This document shows positions 1-8,645 of a DNA stretch of 64,000 bases, in pieces; positions within the stretch are counted from its first letter, which is position 1, and every line of letters starts with the position of its first letter. The translations under genes and the position numbers were made by a program. Source of the stretch: Enteractinococcus coprophilus (GTDB lineage: Bacteria > Actinomycetota > Actinomycetes > Actinomycetales > Micrococcaceae); assembly GCF_006716305.1 (NCBI RefSeq), contig NZ_VFOU01000003.1:124001-188000 (forward strand). Direction: 5' to 3'. The notes below the pieces were generated by a model. The model did not search any database, was not told the DNA's origin, and saw nothing but the letters and a program-made list of their open reading frames with translations.

Positions 1-100
1 ATTGCTTCGACATTGTCCCAACCTTTCCATCACGCTTTATAGTTAGCCTACGGTGTTGGTCACGACCGTGGGCAACAGCTGGCGGCGCGTTGCGCAGACT

Positions 101-1093
101 TTAGGCGGTGACCAATTGGCGGCCGCCGTCGTACTCGTCGAGGTCAGCATCCGCGTTGGCTGCGGCCGCTCGCGAACCGAGAATCCAGGTGTAGGCCCAG
201 TAAGCGGCCAGCACGAGTGCCCCGATCGTGATTTTGGCCCAGGTAGGCAGATTCGACGGAGTGACCAGTCCTTCAACAAGCCCCGAAATGAGCAGGACAC
301 CGATCAGCCCGATCCCCACGAGAATCAATTGGCGACCCCAATAGGCTAGGGACTGCAACCGCGTAGCTCGACCCGGAGCCACCCACGCCCAGAACACGCG
401 CAACCCGGCGGCGCCGGCGATGAAAATGGCGGTCAGTTCCATCAAACCGTGGGGAGTGATAAAGGCAAAAAAAGTGCCGAGTTCATCGTATTTGTGCATC
501 AGTGCCGCCGAAATACCCAGCCCCTGGGCGTTGACCCATAAGACGTAGGGGACGAAAAACCCGGTGATTCCAAAGGCCACTTCCTGCAGAGCGATCCAGG
601 CGTTATTCACCCACACCAGCGTCGTAAACGACGCCGCCGGATTTTCCGAGTAGTAATCCACAAAATCTTCTTCTACATAAGCGATCTGGAATTCTTCGGG
701 CATCATGGCATCAAACATGTGCGGATTATTGCCGTACCAGAACCCATAGGCCAGTGCGACGGCGAAAAATGCTGTCCCGAGGACAATAGTGAGCCAGCGA
801 ATTTGATACAGCGCATACGGCAATTTGACAGCGAAAAAGCTTTTGATTCCCGCCGCGGGTGACCCGGATGCGGCAGTGAGCTTGGCCCGCGCTCGAGCGA
901 TGAGCAACGACAGCCGGTTGGCATCAACGCCGTCGGGATCTTGCGCCTGGACAATTGAGAGGTGCGTGGAGACTCGCTCATAGAGCTCCACTAATTCGTC
1001 AATCTCCTGGGCAGTGAGCCGGCCTCGCTTGGCGAGCTGATCAAGTCGCTGCCAATCGGGGCGGTGAGTTGCTGCATACGCTTCCAGATCCAC
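101..1093 (-). CDS. SpoIIM-like (DUF95) integral membrane protein
   Basis: This is a stage II sporulation protein M family membrane protein; its role in non-sporulating actinobacteria is unknown. The product is 330 aa if translation starts at the GTG at 1093 (VDLEAYAATHRPDW, matching the usual family N-terminus); an ATG at 1141 in frame would add 16 residues with no family likeness. A soluble helical N-terminal part (about 1-90) precedes roughly five membrane segments. The family motif PHGxxE is present as TPHGLMELTAIF near residue 205. The gene is divergent from an RDD protein, a pairing that recurs in actinobacteria, usually next to a MoxR ATPase and DUF58 genes, which would lie left of the window. 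The family call is firm; the start is uncertain. Confidence 0.85.
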   Translation of the reverse strand: MDLEAYAATHRPDWQRLDQLAKRGRLTAQEIDELVELYERVSTHLSIVQAQDPDGVDANRLSLLIARARAKLTAASGSPAAGIKSFFAVKLPYALYQIRWLTIVLGTAFFAVALAYGFWYGNNPHMFDAMMPEEFQIAYVEEDFVDYYSENPAASFTTLVWVNNAWIALQEVAFGITGFFVPYVLWVNAQGLGISAALMHKYDELGTFFAFITPHGLMELTAIFIAGAAGLRVFWAWVAPGRATRLQSLAYWGRQLILVGIGLIGVLLISGLVEGLVTPSNLPTWAKITIGALVLAAYWAYTWILGSRAAAANADADLDEYDGGRQLVTA

Positions 1094-1187
1094 AAACCCC
1101 ACACTACTAGGCTTGGGTATGGGACACTTGTCTGCACCCACTTGCGACTAAACTCAGATCCAGAACGATAGGAAAGTTGGGGCGTAC

Positions 1188-1982
1188 GTGCACACATACA
1201 CCATCACCGGCGAAGCTGTCATGTTAAACCTGCGCGCCGCGAACTTCATGCCACGCCTGGGCGCTGCACTGATCGATGCGACCATCTACGTGGTCTCCTG
1301 GATTTTCTTACTCATCGGGGTTGCCAAGTTTATTTCCCACTTTGCGATGGACATCGCAGCATCCCAGGCCGTGGTAATTTTGGCGGCGATCACGCTGATG
1401 TTCATTATCCCGCTGCTGGTCGAGGGGCTGTCTAAAGGTCGTTCCGTAGGCAAATTGATCTTTGGGCTACGCGTCGTGCGTGACGACGGTGCGACCATTC
1501 GGTGGCGGCACGCATTCATTCGATGCCTGACTGGCGTATTCGAATTGTGGATGACCGCTGGGTCCGTGGCGATCATCGCCTCGTTATTCAACCGCCAATA
1601 CAAACGGCTGGGTGACATGATGGCAGGGACGTTTGTGATCATGGCCCGTGCCCCACGGCCAGCCTCAGAACTACCGCAACTACCCGCGGCAATGCACCAG
1701 TGGGCGCAGGTCGCCGATGTTGGCCGTATCCCGACCTCGCTAGCAACCCAAGTCAATGCGTTGATACGTAATGCATCAACGATGCAATCTGCAGCCCTTG
1801 CATCGATGGCCGCGGCCCTTTCGGATCAAATGCGTCACTATGTCACGCCCGGTCCCCCAGCTGCGGTTGATCCCCTGATCTTTCTCATCGGTGTCATGGC
1901 AGAACGACGCGAGCGCGATCATGCAGTATTACAGCAGCGCCGTCAACGCCGAGAACGAGACCAGCAATACTTACGACTCTAG
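1188..1982 (+). CDS. RDD family membrane protein
   Basis: This 264-aa membrane protein carries an RDD domain in its first 160 residues. The conserved Arg and Asp are seen in PRLGAALIDATIYVV, and the later family blocks are SVGKLIFGLRVVRDDG and YKRLGDMMAGTFVIM. Three to four membrane helices are predictable. The remaining 100 residues are soluble, helical and charged, ending in an Arg/Gln-rich tail. Translation starts at GTG 1188, preceded by GAAAG about 13 bases upstream. The gene is divergent from the SpoIIM-like gene, with 94 bases between the chosen starts. RDD proteins have been linked to transport or ion exchange, but the substrate cannot be inferred here. A strong hairpin with a T-run follows the stop. 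Confidence 0.85.
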   Translation: MHTYTITGEAVMLNLRAANFMPRLGAALIDATIYVVSWIFLLIGVAKFISHFAMDIAASQAVVILAAITLMFIIPLLVEGLSKGRSVGKLIFGLRVVRDDGATIRWRHAFIRCLTGVFELWMTAGSVAIIASLFNRQYKRLGDMMAGTFVIMARAPRPASELPQLPAAMHQWAQVADVGRIPTSLATQVNALIRNASTMQSAALASMAAALSDQMRHYVTPGPPAAVDPLIFLIGVMAERRERDHAVLQQRRQRRERDQQYLRL

Positions 1983-2010
1983 ACGCAACCCTCTAGGTGC
2001 TATGGAGCGT

Positions 2011-2047
2011 CCCCCGGGCTGAATACCGTTCAGCCAGGGGATTTTTT
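2011..2047 (+). terminator. Rho-independent terminator after the RDD gene
   Basis: CCCCGGGCTGAA-type arms (2011-2024 and 2029-2040) close around a short loop and are followed by six T at 2042-2047. It lies about 30 bases after the RDD stop codon. Confidence 0.8.
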
Positions 2048-2345
2048 ATGCTCCGCGGATCCAGAAAATACTGATTTCGGATAATGCAACATGGTCGGCA
2101 AGGCTGTGGAAAACTTCCACGGAATGGACTGTCATCCACAATAACAGCAACACGATAACTAGACCTGCAGATTAAGCGCTACACACGCTCAAAGATCGCC
2201 TCAAACCTTTCAACAACTTAATACAATTACCTCAAATTCATTGCCTAACACATGCGACCCAGGTAAAATAGGGCTAATAACTACTTCTCCTCATTCACTC
2301 CACAACTGCAACTCGTTGAACATCTAGTAGTGAAAGGACGCGGTC
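2048..2345. other. AT-richer intergenic region upstream of the HNH gene
   Basis: The 363 bases between the RDD stop and the HNH start hold the terminator at 2011, a small GTGGAA/TTCCAC hairpin at 2106-2120, and the promoter at 2241-2269. The region is visibly richer in A and T than its surroundings. No reading frame with a credible start and ribosome site was seen. Confidence 0.5.
2241..2269 (+). promoter_or_regulatory. Sigma-70-type promoter for the DUF222/HNH gene
   Basis: TTGCCT at 2241-2246 and TAAAAT at 2264-2269 are separated by exactly 17 bases and sit about 75 bases upstream of the ATG at 2346. GAAAGGA at about 2333 is the ribosome site. Confidence 0.55.
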
Positions 2346-4436
2346 ATGGATATCCCAAAGATCCTCCCGGATTTGGGTTCGCCCGTGTCCACAAGGCTAC
2401 TTAATGTAGACGAATTAGAAAGCGCGTCTCAAGGCGAGATTCTGCACGCCGCCACAGTCTTAATGCGCACGCTCTCGCAACGCATGGCTGACCCACACGC
2501 CTACAACGAAGTCGCAACATTTCATGATGCCGCCGGTATGGATTGGTCAGGATTCCAAAGCCCCTCAGAACCCGCATCGCCGTTAGCTGCCGAAGGCCTG
2601 GGGTCAACAACCTTAGAGAAAACCGAGCAGGCTGAGCGGAATCTCGACGAAGCGGTTCCCGCGCCGCTTGAACCAGAAAACTACTGTGACTCTCTGCCAG
2701 CCATGGGCGATATGCTCAATCAACTTTCTAGATTTCATGCGAGTGCGCTCACCCAATATTCTCGCTACCTCGAAGCATCTATGGCGGATCAGCGGCAGTA
2801 TCTCGGAACGCCACGAAAGACCAAAGATTTTCGTGATGTCGCGGACTATTTGACGACTACAATGCACATCTCACGTAAGGATGCCAGAAAGATCATCCGA
2901 CGCGGCAAATACCTGGCCCATCGTCCAGGGCTGCATGCAGAAGCGCCAGATGCCAAACCCGTATTTGGACAGCTGGCTCAATCCATGGCCAATGGGAATC
3001 TGCCGATAGAAAATGCAGACAAACTCATCGATTTCGATGAAGAGTTGATCAAGTATTCGCAGAAAACTCATCAGCCGTTAGAACGCAAGAATAAAGTACT
3101 ACAGGTCTTTGAACCGGTGATGGTGGAAACCGCAGAATCAACGACACCTGACGAGCTCGGCAAGGTCAAGAAGCGCTGGGTGGAAGAACTAGCGCACTGG
3201 ATCTGCCCGGATGGGCCATCGCCATCGCGAGCATTCGCCAAGGCAGCGGATAATGCTCTCAAATGCCGAGATCAAGCGGACGGCAGCGCTATTTTTTCTA
3301 TGCACGCTACACCAGCGGTCAGCGCCAACTTCAAGAATTGGATGCTGCAGCAATTAGACTTCGCGGGTTCCCCGGTGCTCATCTCCGATGAAGCTCTCAA
3401 AGTCTTAGGTTTCCTCGCCCCGGATGCAGATGATGCGACCGGGGACGATCCAGCCGAGACCGCAGAATCGCGGCCCGTACCTCAAGAACCGTCACCACCC
3501 GAGCCTTCCCAGGACTCGGAGGGTACTGAAGATGAAGGTGAGCCGCTCACGATCCCGAGTGCTTGGCTTGGTCCCATGACCACCTGGGATACCTCCCCTG
3601 ATCCGACACGAGTGGTCGCAGAAACCTCCGAGGGCACGCCACTTACCGGCCGAGATATGAATCTCATCGACGAACTGACGACCGGGCAAAAAATGGGCGG
3701 CATCCTCTTGAGCCACATGCTCACCCTATTGAGCATGGATCCCACCAAATTAGGCGGAAAGAAAGCCCACGGCATTTCTGCTCAACTGATCGTAGTCCAA
3801 GATATTGAAACTGCTTATCACACCCTTGGACTCGGTTCGATCCCGAAGGCCGCCCGAAGACCCTCGGGACCCGAGGGGTATCGGCCGCCGGTGATCAAAC
3901 GTCCCAACCCCGATCCTCCAGACGAACCAGAGTGTACTGATAAACCCCACCACTACAGTCGACTCGTTCCGCCAGACCCCGCCATGGGTGACGACGAACC
4001 TGTCCCCTGGACGCCGTATCATTCTGAGACGGTGAACATCGGTCCGATCCACCCGGATGATGTAGAGCTTCTGATGTGTAATGCAACCATCTCCGGGCAG
4101 ATCTGGAACGGACCCGACCAGGTGTTGCAGGAGAAACGAGCACAACGACTGTTCACCGCTGCGCAACGCCGTGCCATTCTTGCACGTGATAAAGGATGTC
4201 AGGCACCCGGCTGCCCAGTCCCAGGAGCCTATTGCGACATCCATCACATCAAAGCTTGGGGCAATGGCGGTCTCACAGACGAAGACAACGGCATCGCGCT
4301 TTGTCCGTTTCATCACGATGCTATGCACCAGGGCCGTTGGATTATCCGAAAGCACAAGGGGCTCACCTTCTTTCAACCGGCCCGCTGGATAGATCCGGCC
4401 CAGCCGCTGCTCCGCAACGCCTACTGGAACTCCTAG
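2346..4436 (+). CDS. DUF222 / HNH endonuclease-domain protein (13E12 repeat type)
   Basis: This 696-aa protein has a long helical N-terminal DUF222-like region, a proline- and acid-rich linker at about 365-405, and a C-terminal HNH nuclease motif. The motif is visible in CQAPGCPVPGAYCDIHHIK followed by NGIALCPFHHDAMHQGRW, including the two zinc-type Cys pairs and the HH of the catalytic core. Such proteins are abundant in actinobacterial genomes, often in several copies, and their biological role is unsettled (mobile or nuclease function has been proposed). The gene stands alone with its own promoter and a bidirectional hairpin behind it. Its codons look somewhat more AT-rich than the neighbours', compatible with acquisition. 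GAAAGGACGCGGTC precedes the ATG. Confidence 0.85.
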   Translation: MDIPKILPDLGSPVSTRLLNVDELESASQGEILHAATVLMRTLSQRMADPHAYNEVATFHDAAGMDWSGFQSPSEPASPLAAEGLGSTTLEKTEQAERNLDEAVPAPLEPENYCDSLPAMGDMLNQLSRFHASALTQYSRYLEASMADQRQYLGTPRKTKDFRDVADYLTTTMHISRKDARKIIRRGKYLAHRPGLHAEAPDAKPVFGQLAQSMANGNLPIENADKLIDFDEELIKYSQKTHQPLERKNKVLQVFEPVMVETAESTTPDELGKVKKRWVEELAHWICPDGPSPSRAFAKAADNALKCRDQADGSAIFSMHATPAVSANFKNWMLQQLDFAGSPVLISDEALKVLGFLAPDADDATGDDPAETAESRPVPQEPSPPEPSQDSEGTEDEGEPLTIPSAWLGPMTTWDTSPDPTRVVAETSEGTPLTGRDMNLIDELTTGQKMGGILLSHMLTLLSMDPTKLGGKKAHGISAQLIVVQDIETAYHTLGLGSIPKAARRPSGPEGYRPPVIKRPNPDPPDEPECTDKPHHYSRLVPPDPAMGDDEPVPWTPYHSETVNIGPIHPDDVELLMCNATISGQIWNGPDQVLQEKRAQRLFTAAQRRAILARDKGCQAPGCPVPGAYCDIHHIKAWGNGGLTDEDNGIALCPFHHDAMHQGRWIIRKHKGLTFFQPARWIDPAQPLLRNAYWNS

Positions 4437-4445
4437 GTTAAACCA

Positions 4446-4484
4446 GTGCTGCCACAGCTATCCGAGAGATAACTGTGGCAGCAC
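4446..4484. terminator. Bidirectional hairpin between HNH gene and ahcY
   Basis: Perfect 12-bp arms GTGCTGCCACAG (4446-4457) and CTGTGGCAGCAC (4473-4484), extended by an inner TATC/GATA pair, lie between two convergent genes. Only short T tracts follow on either strand. Confidence 0.65.
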
Positions 4485-4497
4485 GCTGAAACAGAGT

Positions 4498-6039
4498 TTA
4501 GTACCGGTAGTGCTCTGGCTTATATGGACCAGCCACATCAACACCCAAGTATTCAGCCTGCGTCTTGTTCAACTCGGTCAAACGAACGCCCAACGACTCC
4601 AAGTGCAACCGCGCAACCTGCTCATCCAGCAGCTTCGGCAGCACATGCACACCAATTTCGTAGGTCTTACCGGTGATCGATCCGACACCACCTTCGGCAT
4701 TGAATAATTCAATCTGAGCCATGACCTGGTTAGTAAACGAGGCCGACATGACAAACGACGGGTGACCAGTGGCATTGCCAAGGTTCAGGAGACGACCTTC
4801 AGACAATACAATGATCGAGCGCTCATTCTCGGTGCCCTTATCGAAGATCCACTCATGGACCTGCGGTTTGATCTCAACCTTTTCAACACCAGGAACCTGC
4901 GCAAGACCGGCCATGTCGATTTCATTATCGAAGTGACCCACGTTGCCGACAATAGCTTTATCTTTCATAGCGAGCATGTGCTCAGCCATGATAATGTCAC
5001 GGCCACCGGTGGTGGTAATGAAAATATCTGCAGTTTCTACGACGTCTTCAAGACGCGCCACCTGGTAACCATCCATAGCGGCCTGCAGGGCGATGATCGG
5101 GTCAATCTCTGTGATGATAACTCGCGAGCCCTGACCACGGAATGCCTCTGCCGCGCCCTTTCCGACGTCACCGTAGCCGGCGACGACGGCGGTCTTGCCG
5201 CCCAGTAGCACATCGGTGCCGCGCATGATGCCGTCCGGCAGCGAGTGTCGGATACCGTATTTGTTATCGAATTTCGATTTAGTCACCGCGTCGTTGACGT
5301 TAATGGCGGGGAATAGCAGCTCGCCGTTTTCAAACATCTGGTTCAACCGCAGCACACCGGTCGTGGTTTCTTCCGTGACACCACGAATGTTCTTGCCAAT
5401 ACGGGTCCAGCGCTGATTATCCGCTTCGAGGGAGTTGCGCAGCGCTTGCAAGATGACCTTATATTCTTCTGCGTCATCTTCGCTGGTCGCAGGCACCATG
5501 CCCACCGCTTCGAATTCGGTGCCCTTATGGACCAGCAGAGTGGCGTCGCCGCCGTCATCGAGAATCATATTCGCACCCAGCGTTGGATCCTCTGTGGCAC
5601 CTGGCCATAGGAAAATCTGTTCGGCGGCCCACCAGTACTGTTCCAGGGTCTCATTTTTCCAAGCAAATACTGGTACACCGTTTGGTTTTTCAGCGGTGCC
5701 ATTACCCACAACGACAGCTGCTGCAGCTTCGTCCTGGGTCGAGAAGATATTGCACGAGGCCCAACGAACCTCCGCACCCAATGCGACCAGCGTTTCAATG
5801 AGCACAGCGGTCTGAACAGTCATGTGCAGCGAACCAGCAATGCGCGCGCCCGCTAGTGGCTGCGATTCACCGTACTGTTCGCGCAGTGCCATCAGGCCTG
5901 GCATTTCATGTTCGGCAAGGCGGATCTGATGGCGGCCGATTTCGTGTAAGGAGATGTCGCGGATTGCGAAGTCGAAGTCAGCGCCTGGGACGGTAGATTT
6001 ATTCGAAAAAGCCGGGTCAACGGCGGGCGAAGTAGTCAT
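4498..6039 (-). CDS. ahcY: Adenosylhomocysteinase (S-adenosyl-L-homocysteine hydrolase)
   Basis: The enzyme reversibly hydrolyses S-adenosylhomocysteine to homocysteine and adenosine, clearing the product of methyltransferases. It uses tightly bound NAD. The NAD loop is [20 protein letters not shown], and the C-terminus ends in the family's Lys-Pro-x-His-Tyr-Arg-Tyr signature (KPEHYRY), showing a complete protein. The ATG at 6039 (MTTSPAVDP) gives 513 aa; a start at 6087 in the same frame would add a non-homologous stretch. The roughly 40-residue insert typical of bacterial long-form enzymes fits this length. The gene is the last of its strand before the convergent HNH gene, with DUF3499 upstream. 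Confidence is very high. Confidence 0.97.
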   Translation of the reverse strand: MTTSPAVDPAFSNKSTVPGADFDFAIRDISLHEIGRHQIRLAEHEMPGLMALREQYGESQPLAGARIAGSLHMTVQTAVLIETLVALGAEVRWASCNIFSTQDEAAAAVVVGNGTAEKPNGVPVFAWKNETLEQYWWAAEQIFLWPGATEDPTLGANMILDDGGDATLLVHKGTEFEAVGMVPATSEDDAEEYKVILQALRNSLEADNQRWTRIGKNIRGVTEETTTGVLRLNQMFENGELLFPAINVNDAVTKSKFDNKYGIRHSLPDGIMRGTDVLLGGKTAVVAGYGDVGKGAAEAFRGQGSRVIITEIDPIIALQAAMDGYQVARLEDVVETADIFITTTGGRDIIMAEHMLAMKDKAIVGNVGHFDNEIDMAGLAQVPGVEKVEIKPQVHEWIFDKGTENERSIIVLSEGRLLNLGNATGHPSFVMSASFTNQVMAQIELFNAEGGVGSITGKTYEIGVHVLPKLLDEQVARLHLESLGVRLTELNKTQAEYLGVDVAGPYKPEHYRY

Positions 6040-6113
6040 GGCAGTTAACACTACTGCCTCGCTGCCCCACCACCAGTTGAGGTGCAACGGGGCGTCACAT
6101 AATTGAGCTGAAT

Positions 6114-6494
6114 CTACTCGGGGCGAACCAAACGTAAACCGGTGTGGTGCTCGGGCAGTGGGCTGGGACGAGCTGGTGCCACGGAGCGATCAACCGGCTG
6201 GATGGTGCCCGAACTGGCTTCGGCCGGGGCCTCGGGGATCTCGGGTGCGGCGACGGCGTTCGCAACGGCCAGCAGATCGTCGTCGTCGGTCAAATGTTCG
6301 GTCAGTTGCAGAAATTCCCAACCGACCGGAGCAGTGAATTGTTGAGCGTGTTTGGCACACAAATCATGGGCGTGCGGTTCGGCGCGCTGCGACATGGGAC
6401 CCAACACGACGGTCGAATCAGCATAGTTGAAAGTCAGCGTTGCTGCAGCTGAATTTGAGCAAGCGGTTTTGGTGCAAAATCGTTGAGTTCCCAC
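6114..6494 (-). CDS. DUF3499 family protein
   Basis: This 126-aa protein is recognisable as DUF3499, an actinobacteria-restricted family of unknown function. The N-terminal [20 protein letters not shown] block and the [19 protein letters not shown] block carry two Cys-containing elements that could bind a metal. The C-terminal half is low-complexity (Ala/Pro/Glu) and ends at GLRLVRPE. It lies 74 bases upstream of ahcY on the same strand and is divergent from the metallopeptidase-like gene. The family is regularly found in this neighbourhood together with phosphomannomutase or ahcY. Confidence 0.85.
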   Translation of the reverse strand: MGTQRFCTKTACSNSAAATLTFNYADSTVVLGPMSQRAEPHAHDLCAKHAQQFTAPVGWEFLQLTEHLTDDDDLLAVANAVAAPEIPEAPAEASSGTIQPVDRSVAPARPSPLPEHHTGLRLVRPE

Positions 6495-6545
6495 AGCGGT
6501 TCAGTCTAGCGTACGGGTGCCAAACAGGGTTGTTAGTCTTGGGGT

Positions 6546-6902
6546 GTGGCTAGATTCTTTTCTCGCGATCGGCACGGGCGGCGACCGCTACCTTCTGACG
6601 GCTTTGATCGAGCGCTGGGAATTGCCCACCGGTGGTTTCTGGACCGAGTGGGTGAGGTTGCCACGATCCAATATGTGACCGCACCGGCCGATATGGACTG
6701 GTGGCGCAAAGACAATACTCCCCCGCTGATCTCCGGCGGGATTGGTTCCTCAGGACAGGTCGCGCTGACACTGCACCGGAAATTTATTGAGCTGAAATAT
6801 TCCGACGACGGGATGCTCCCCGAACGGCTCTATGAATTACTCATCACCGAGTGGGCAGCGCTGACCGGCAAAGACGTCTCCGAGATTGATCCAGAGTTTT
6901 AG
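6546..6902 (+). CDS. Metallopeptidase-like protein without HExxH
   Basis: This 118-aa protein starts at a GTG (GTGGCTAGATTC). Its N-terminal RDRHGRRPLP and C-terminal LTGKDVSEIDPEF resemble the actinobacterial metallopeptidase-like family that usually sits next to DUF3499, and it is divergent from the DUF3499 gene, 51 bases away. No HExxH zinc motif is present; the equivalent helix reads LYELLITEWAALTG, so catalytic activity is doubtful. The assignment rests on pattern memory of the family and on position, not on an alignment. It could otherwise be called a conserved hypothetical protein. Confidence 0.5.
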   Translation: MARFFSRDRHGRRPLPSDGFDRALGIAHRWFLDRVGEVATIQYVTAPADMDWWRKDNTPPLISGGIGSSGQVALTLHRKFIELKYSDDGMLPERLYELLITEWAALTGKDVSEIDPEF

Positions 6903-6914
6903 GTGTCCCTGCTT

Positions 6915-8645
6915 CTAGTAGCCCAGGCGCACGGGTAATCCTGAACCGGTGGCGGTTACCGAGTTGACGGGCATCGCCGAGATCCCGGCATCCGAAGTGG
7001 TGATCACCCCGGCATAGACGGAGCTTGAGCCGGTTTCTAACACGTAGGCGGTAGCGTTGCCGTCGGTTACCGTGACCGCGCTATTGGCGGCGATCTCTTG
7101 GTCGATGGTTTCACCCAGGTCGCCGTCGGCAGTGATCGGGGTGACGGCGACGGTTGCAGCCGTGTCTGAGGAGAGTATAAGTTGCGATTCGGCACCGCCC
7201 AGGGCTGGCAGCGCGACCATGGTTTCACCGCGAATTGGGCGGGTGGCCGACTGGTAGGCCGTGTCGACCGCGGCAGTGTTGCCGGTGGCGTCGTCATTAT
7301 CGGCGGCCGGGTTGAATGCCAGGGACGTGGCCGAGGCGAGGATGTTGGCGTCAGCTTCAATGGCCACCGCATAGGTGCCGGGTGCGACTCCGGTGAAATC
7401 CACCGTTGTGGTGGCCCCGGGGGCAAGTTCTACCGCGGAGGCTTGCGCCGGAATATCCACGGGTCCATCGGGTCCGCGCAGGCTGATGGTGGCTGAGGCT
7501 GCGGCCCCGGTGGATGCCAGGTGCAGCTGCGGGGTTTGGCCTGCCAGACCGGCGGCCTCGGCGATGTCGGCTGCGTCATCGGGAATCACCAGGCCGGGGA
7601 CGACGAGATTTGTGCCGGTTGCAGCCGGTTGCAGCGTATCAACTCCGGCGGGAACGATCCCGTCGAGGCGGTGCTGCTGGATGCTGGCGGCAACCGGACC
7701 TCCCGAGGTGGAGACTCCAATGGCCACGGACTCCTGGCGCGGGGCAAGACCGGCCACCAGGATCGAGCTGGTTTGGCCCGGTGCCAACACGATCCCGGAT
7801 GCGCCCGAGGCATCAATGCGTCCGTCGTCGCCAAAAACATTGAGATCCACGGTCGAGTTGGTGGCCGAGGGGTTGGTGATCGACAACACTGCGGTCGTGC
7901 CGGTGGTGGTGATCGCCCCGGTGAGCCAGTGTTGGTGGGCGGCCGGGGTGCAGGCACCGATGGTCATGCCTGCGAGGTCGCCGTCGGTGGCGGCGTATTG
8001 TGCGGTCGCGGCGGCCAGCCCGGGGTTACCACCCACGGGTTCCACGGTCAGGCCGATGGGTTGGCCGTTGCCAGCGGGGTCGGTGATCGCATCGAAGTGG
8101 GCTTCCTGGCGCACGGTGCCGTCGTCGGCGGCAGTGGCCGGTGGGCCCTGCTGTAGCTCTTCGTCCAGGGAGTCAGTGATATGTTCGGTCGATCCGGGGC
8201 CATCGGGGCCGGGGGTTGCGGGGAAATATGAGATGCCCGGGATGTTACCGGCCAGATCGGATCCGGCGGCTACGGTCAGCGCGGTGACGGCGTCCGATGA
8301 CAGCGGGGAGAAATCGAGGTCTTCTTCGGCACCGGCTCCTTCGGGGAGCACCGGCGCTGCAGGACACACCCCGATAACCGGGGTTGCGGGCAGTTCGGCC
8401 GCGCGGGCGGCAGTGTCCATTGCCGGCGGGGCGGGTGACCACAGGCTGCCGGCCACGGTGATCGTGGCAACTGCGGCGGCGGTGCCCAACCCGAGCACTG
8501 CGGCGGTGCGCTTGGATAAGCTGGTGCGTTCCAGGCGGCGCAGGGCTGCTTCGCGACGTCGGGCTCGTTGCGTCGAACCGGTGTCCGGTGCCGGTTCGGA
8601 GGGTTCAACAGCTGGCTTCGGGGCCGGCTTGTAGTTGTTGGTCAT
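6915..8645 (-). CDS. DUF5719 family cell-envelope protein
   Basis: This 576-aa protein (ATG at 8645, MTNNYKPAPKP) has a charged cytoplasmic N-terminus, one membrane segment at about 47-67 (AAVLGLGTAAAVATITVAGS), and a long Ala/Gly/Thr-rich extracytoplasmic part with repeated beta-sandwich-like stretches. That architecture and its place directly after a giant GT2 glycosyltransferase match DUF5719, an uncharacterised actinobacterial family. Its ATG overlaps the glycosyltransferase stop as ATGA, so the two are probably translationally coupled. A role in assembling or anchoring surface polysaccharide is an inference from this pairing only. Confidence 0.8.
   Translation of the reverse strand: MTNNYKPAPKPAVEPSEPAPDTGSTQRARRREAALRRLERTSLSKRTAAVLGLGTAAAVATITVAGSLWSPAPPAMDTAARAAELPATPVIGVCPAAPVLPEGAGAEEDLDFSPLSSDAVTALTVAAGSDLAGNIPGISYFPATPGPDGPGSTEHITDSLDEELQQGPPATAADDGTVRQEAHFDAITDPAGNGQPIGLTVEPVGGNPGLAAATAQYAATDGDLAGMTIGACTPAAHQHWLTGAITTTGTTAVLSITNPSATNSTVDLNVFGDDGRIDASGASGIVLAPGQTSSILVAGLAPRQESVAIGVSTSGGPVAASIQQHRLDGIVPAGVDTLQPAATGTNLVVPGLVIPDDAADIAEAAGLAGQTPQLHLASTGAAASATISLRGPDGPVDIPAQASAVELAPGATTTVDFTGVAPGTYAVAIEADANILASATSLAFNPAADNDDATGNTAAVDTAYQSATRPIRGETMVALPALGGAESQLILSSDTAATVAVTPITADGDLGETIDQEIAANSAVTVTDGNATAYVLETGSSSVYAGVITTSDAGISAMPVNSVTATGSGLPVRLGY

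Noticed and set aside
2105-2140. DnaA-box-like elements before the HNH gene
   Set aside because: TGTGGAAAA and TCATCCACA each carry a mismatch to the consensus, have no regular spacing, and fit chance.
2346-4436. Intein or homing endonuclease
   Set aside because: The HNH motif is at the C-terminus of a DUF222 protein, with no splicing motifs or interrupted host gene.
6040-6113. Possible SAH riboswitch upstream of ahcY
   Set aside because: A GCCCC/GGGGC stem with an inner CACC/GGTG pair is present, but the conserved core sequence of SAH riboswitches was not found.
7375-8634. Long plus-strand frame (419 aa) opposite the DUF5719 gene
   Set aside because: It lies wholly antisense to a recognisable protein in GC-rich sequence, has no ribosome site or family likeness, and is a typical third-position shadow.
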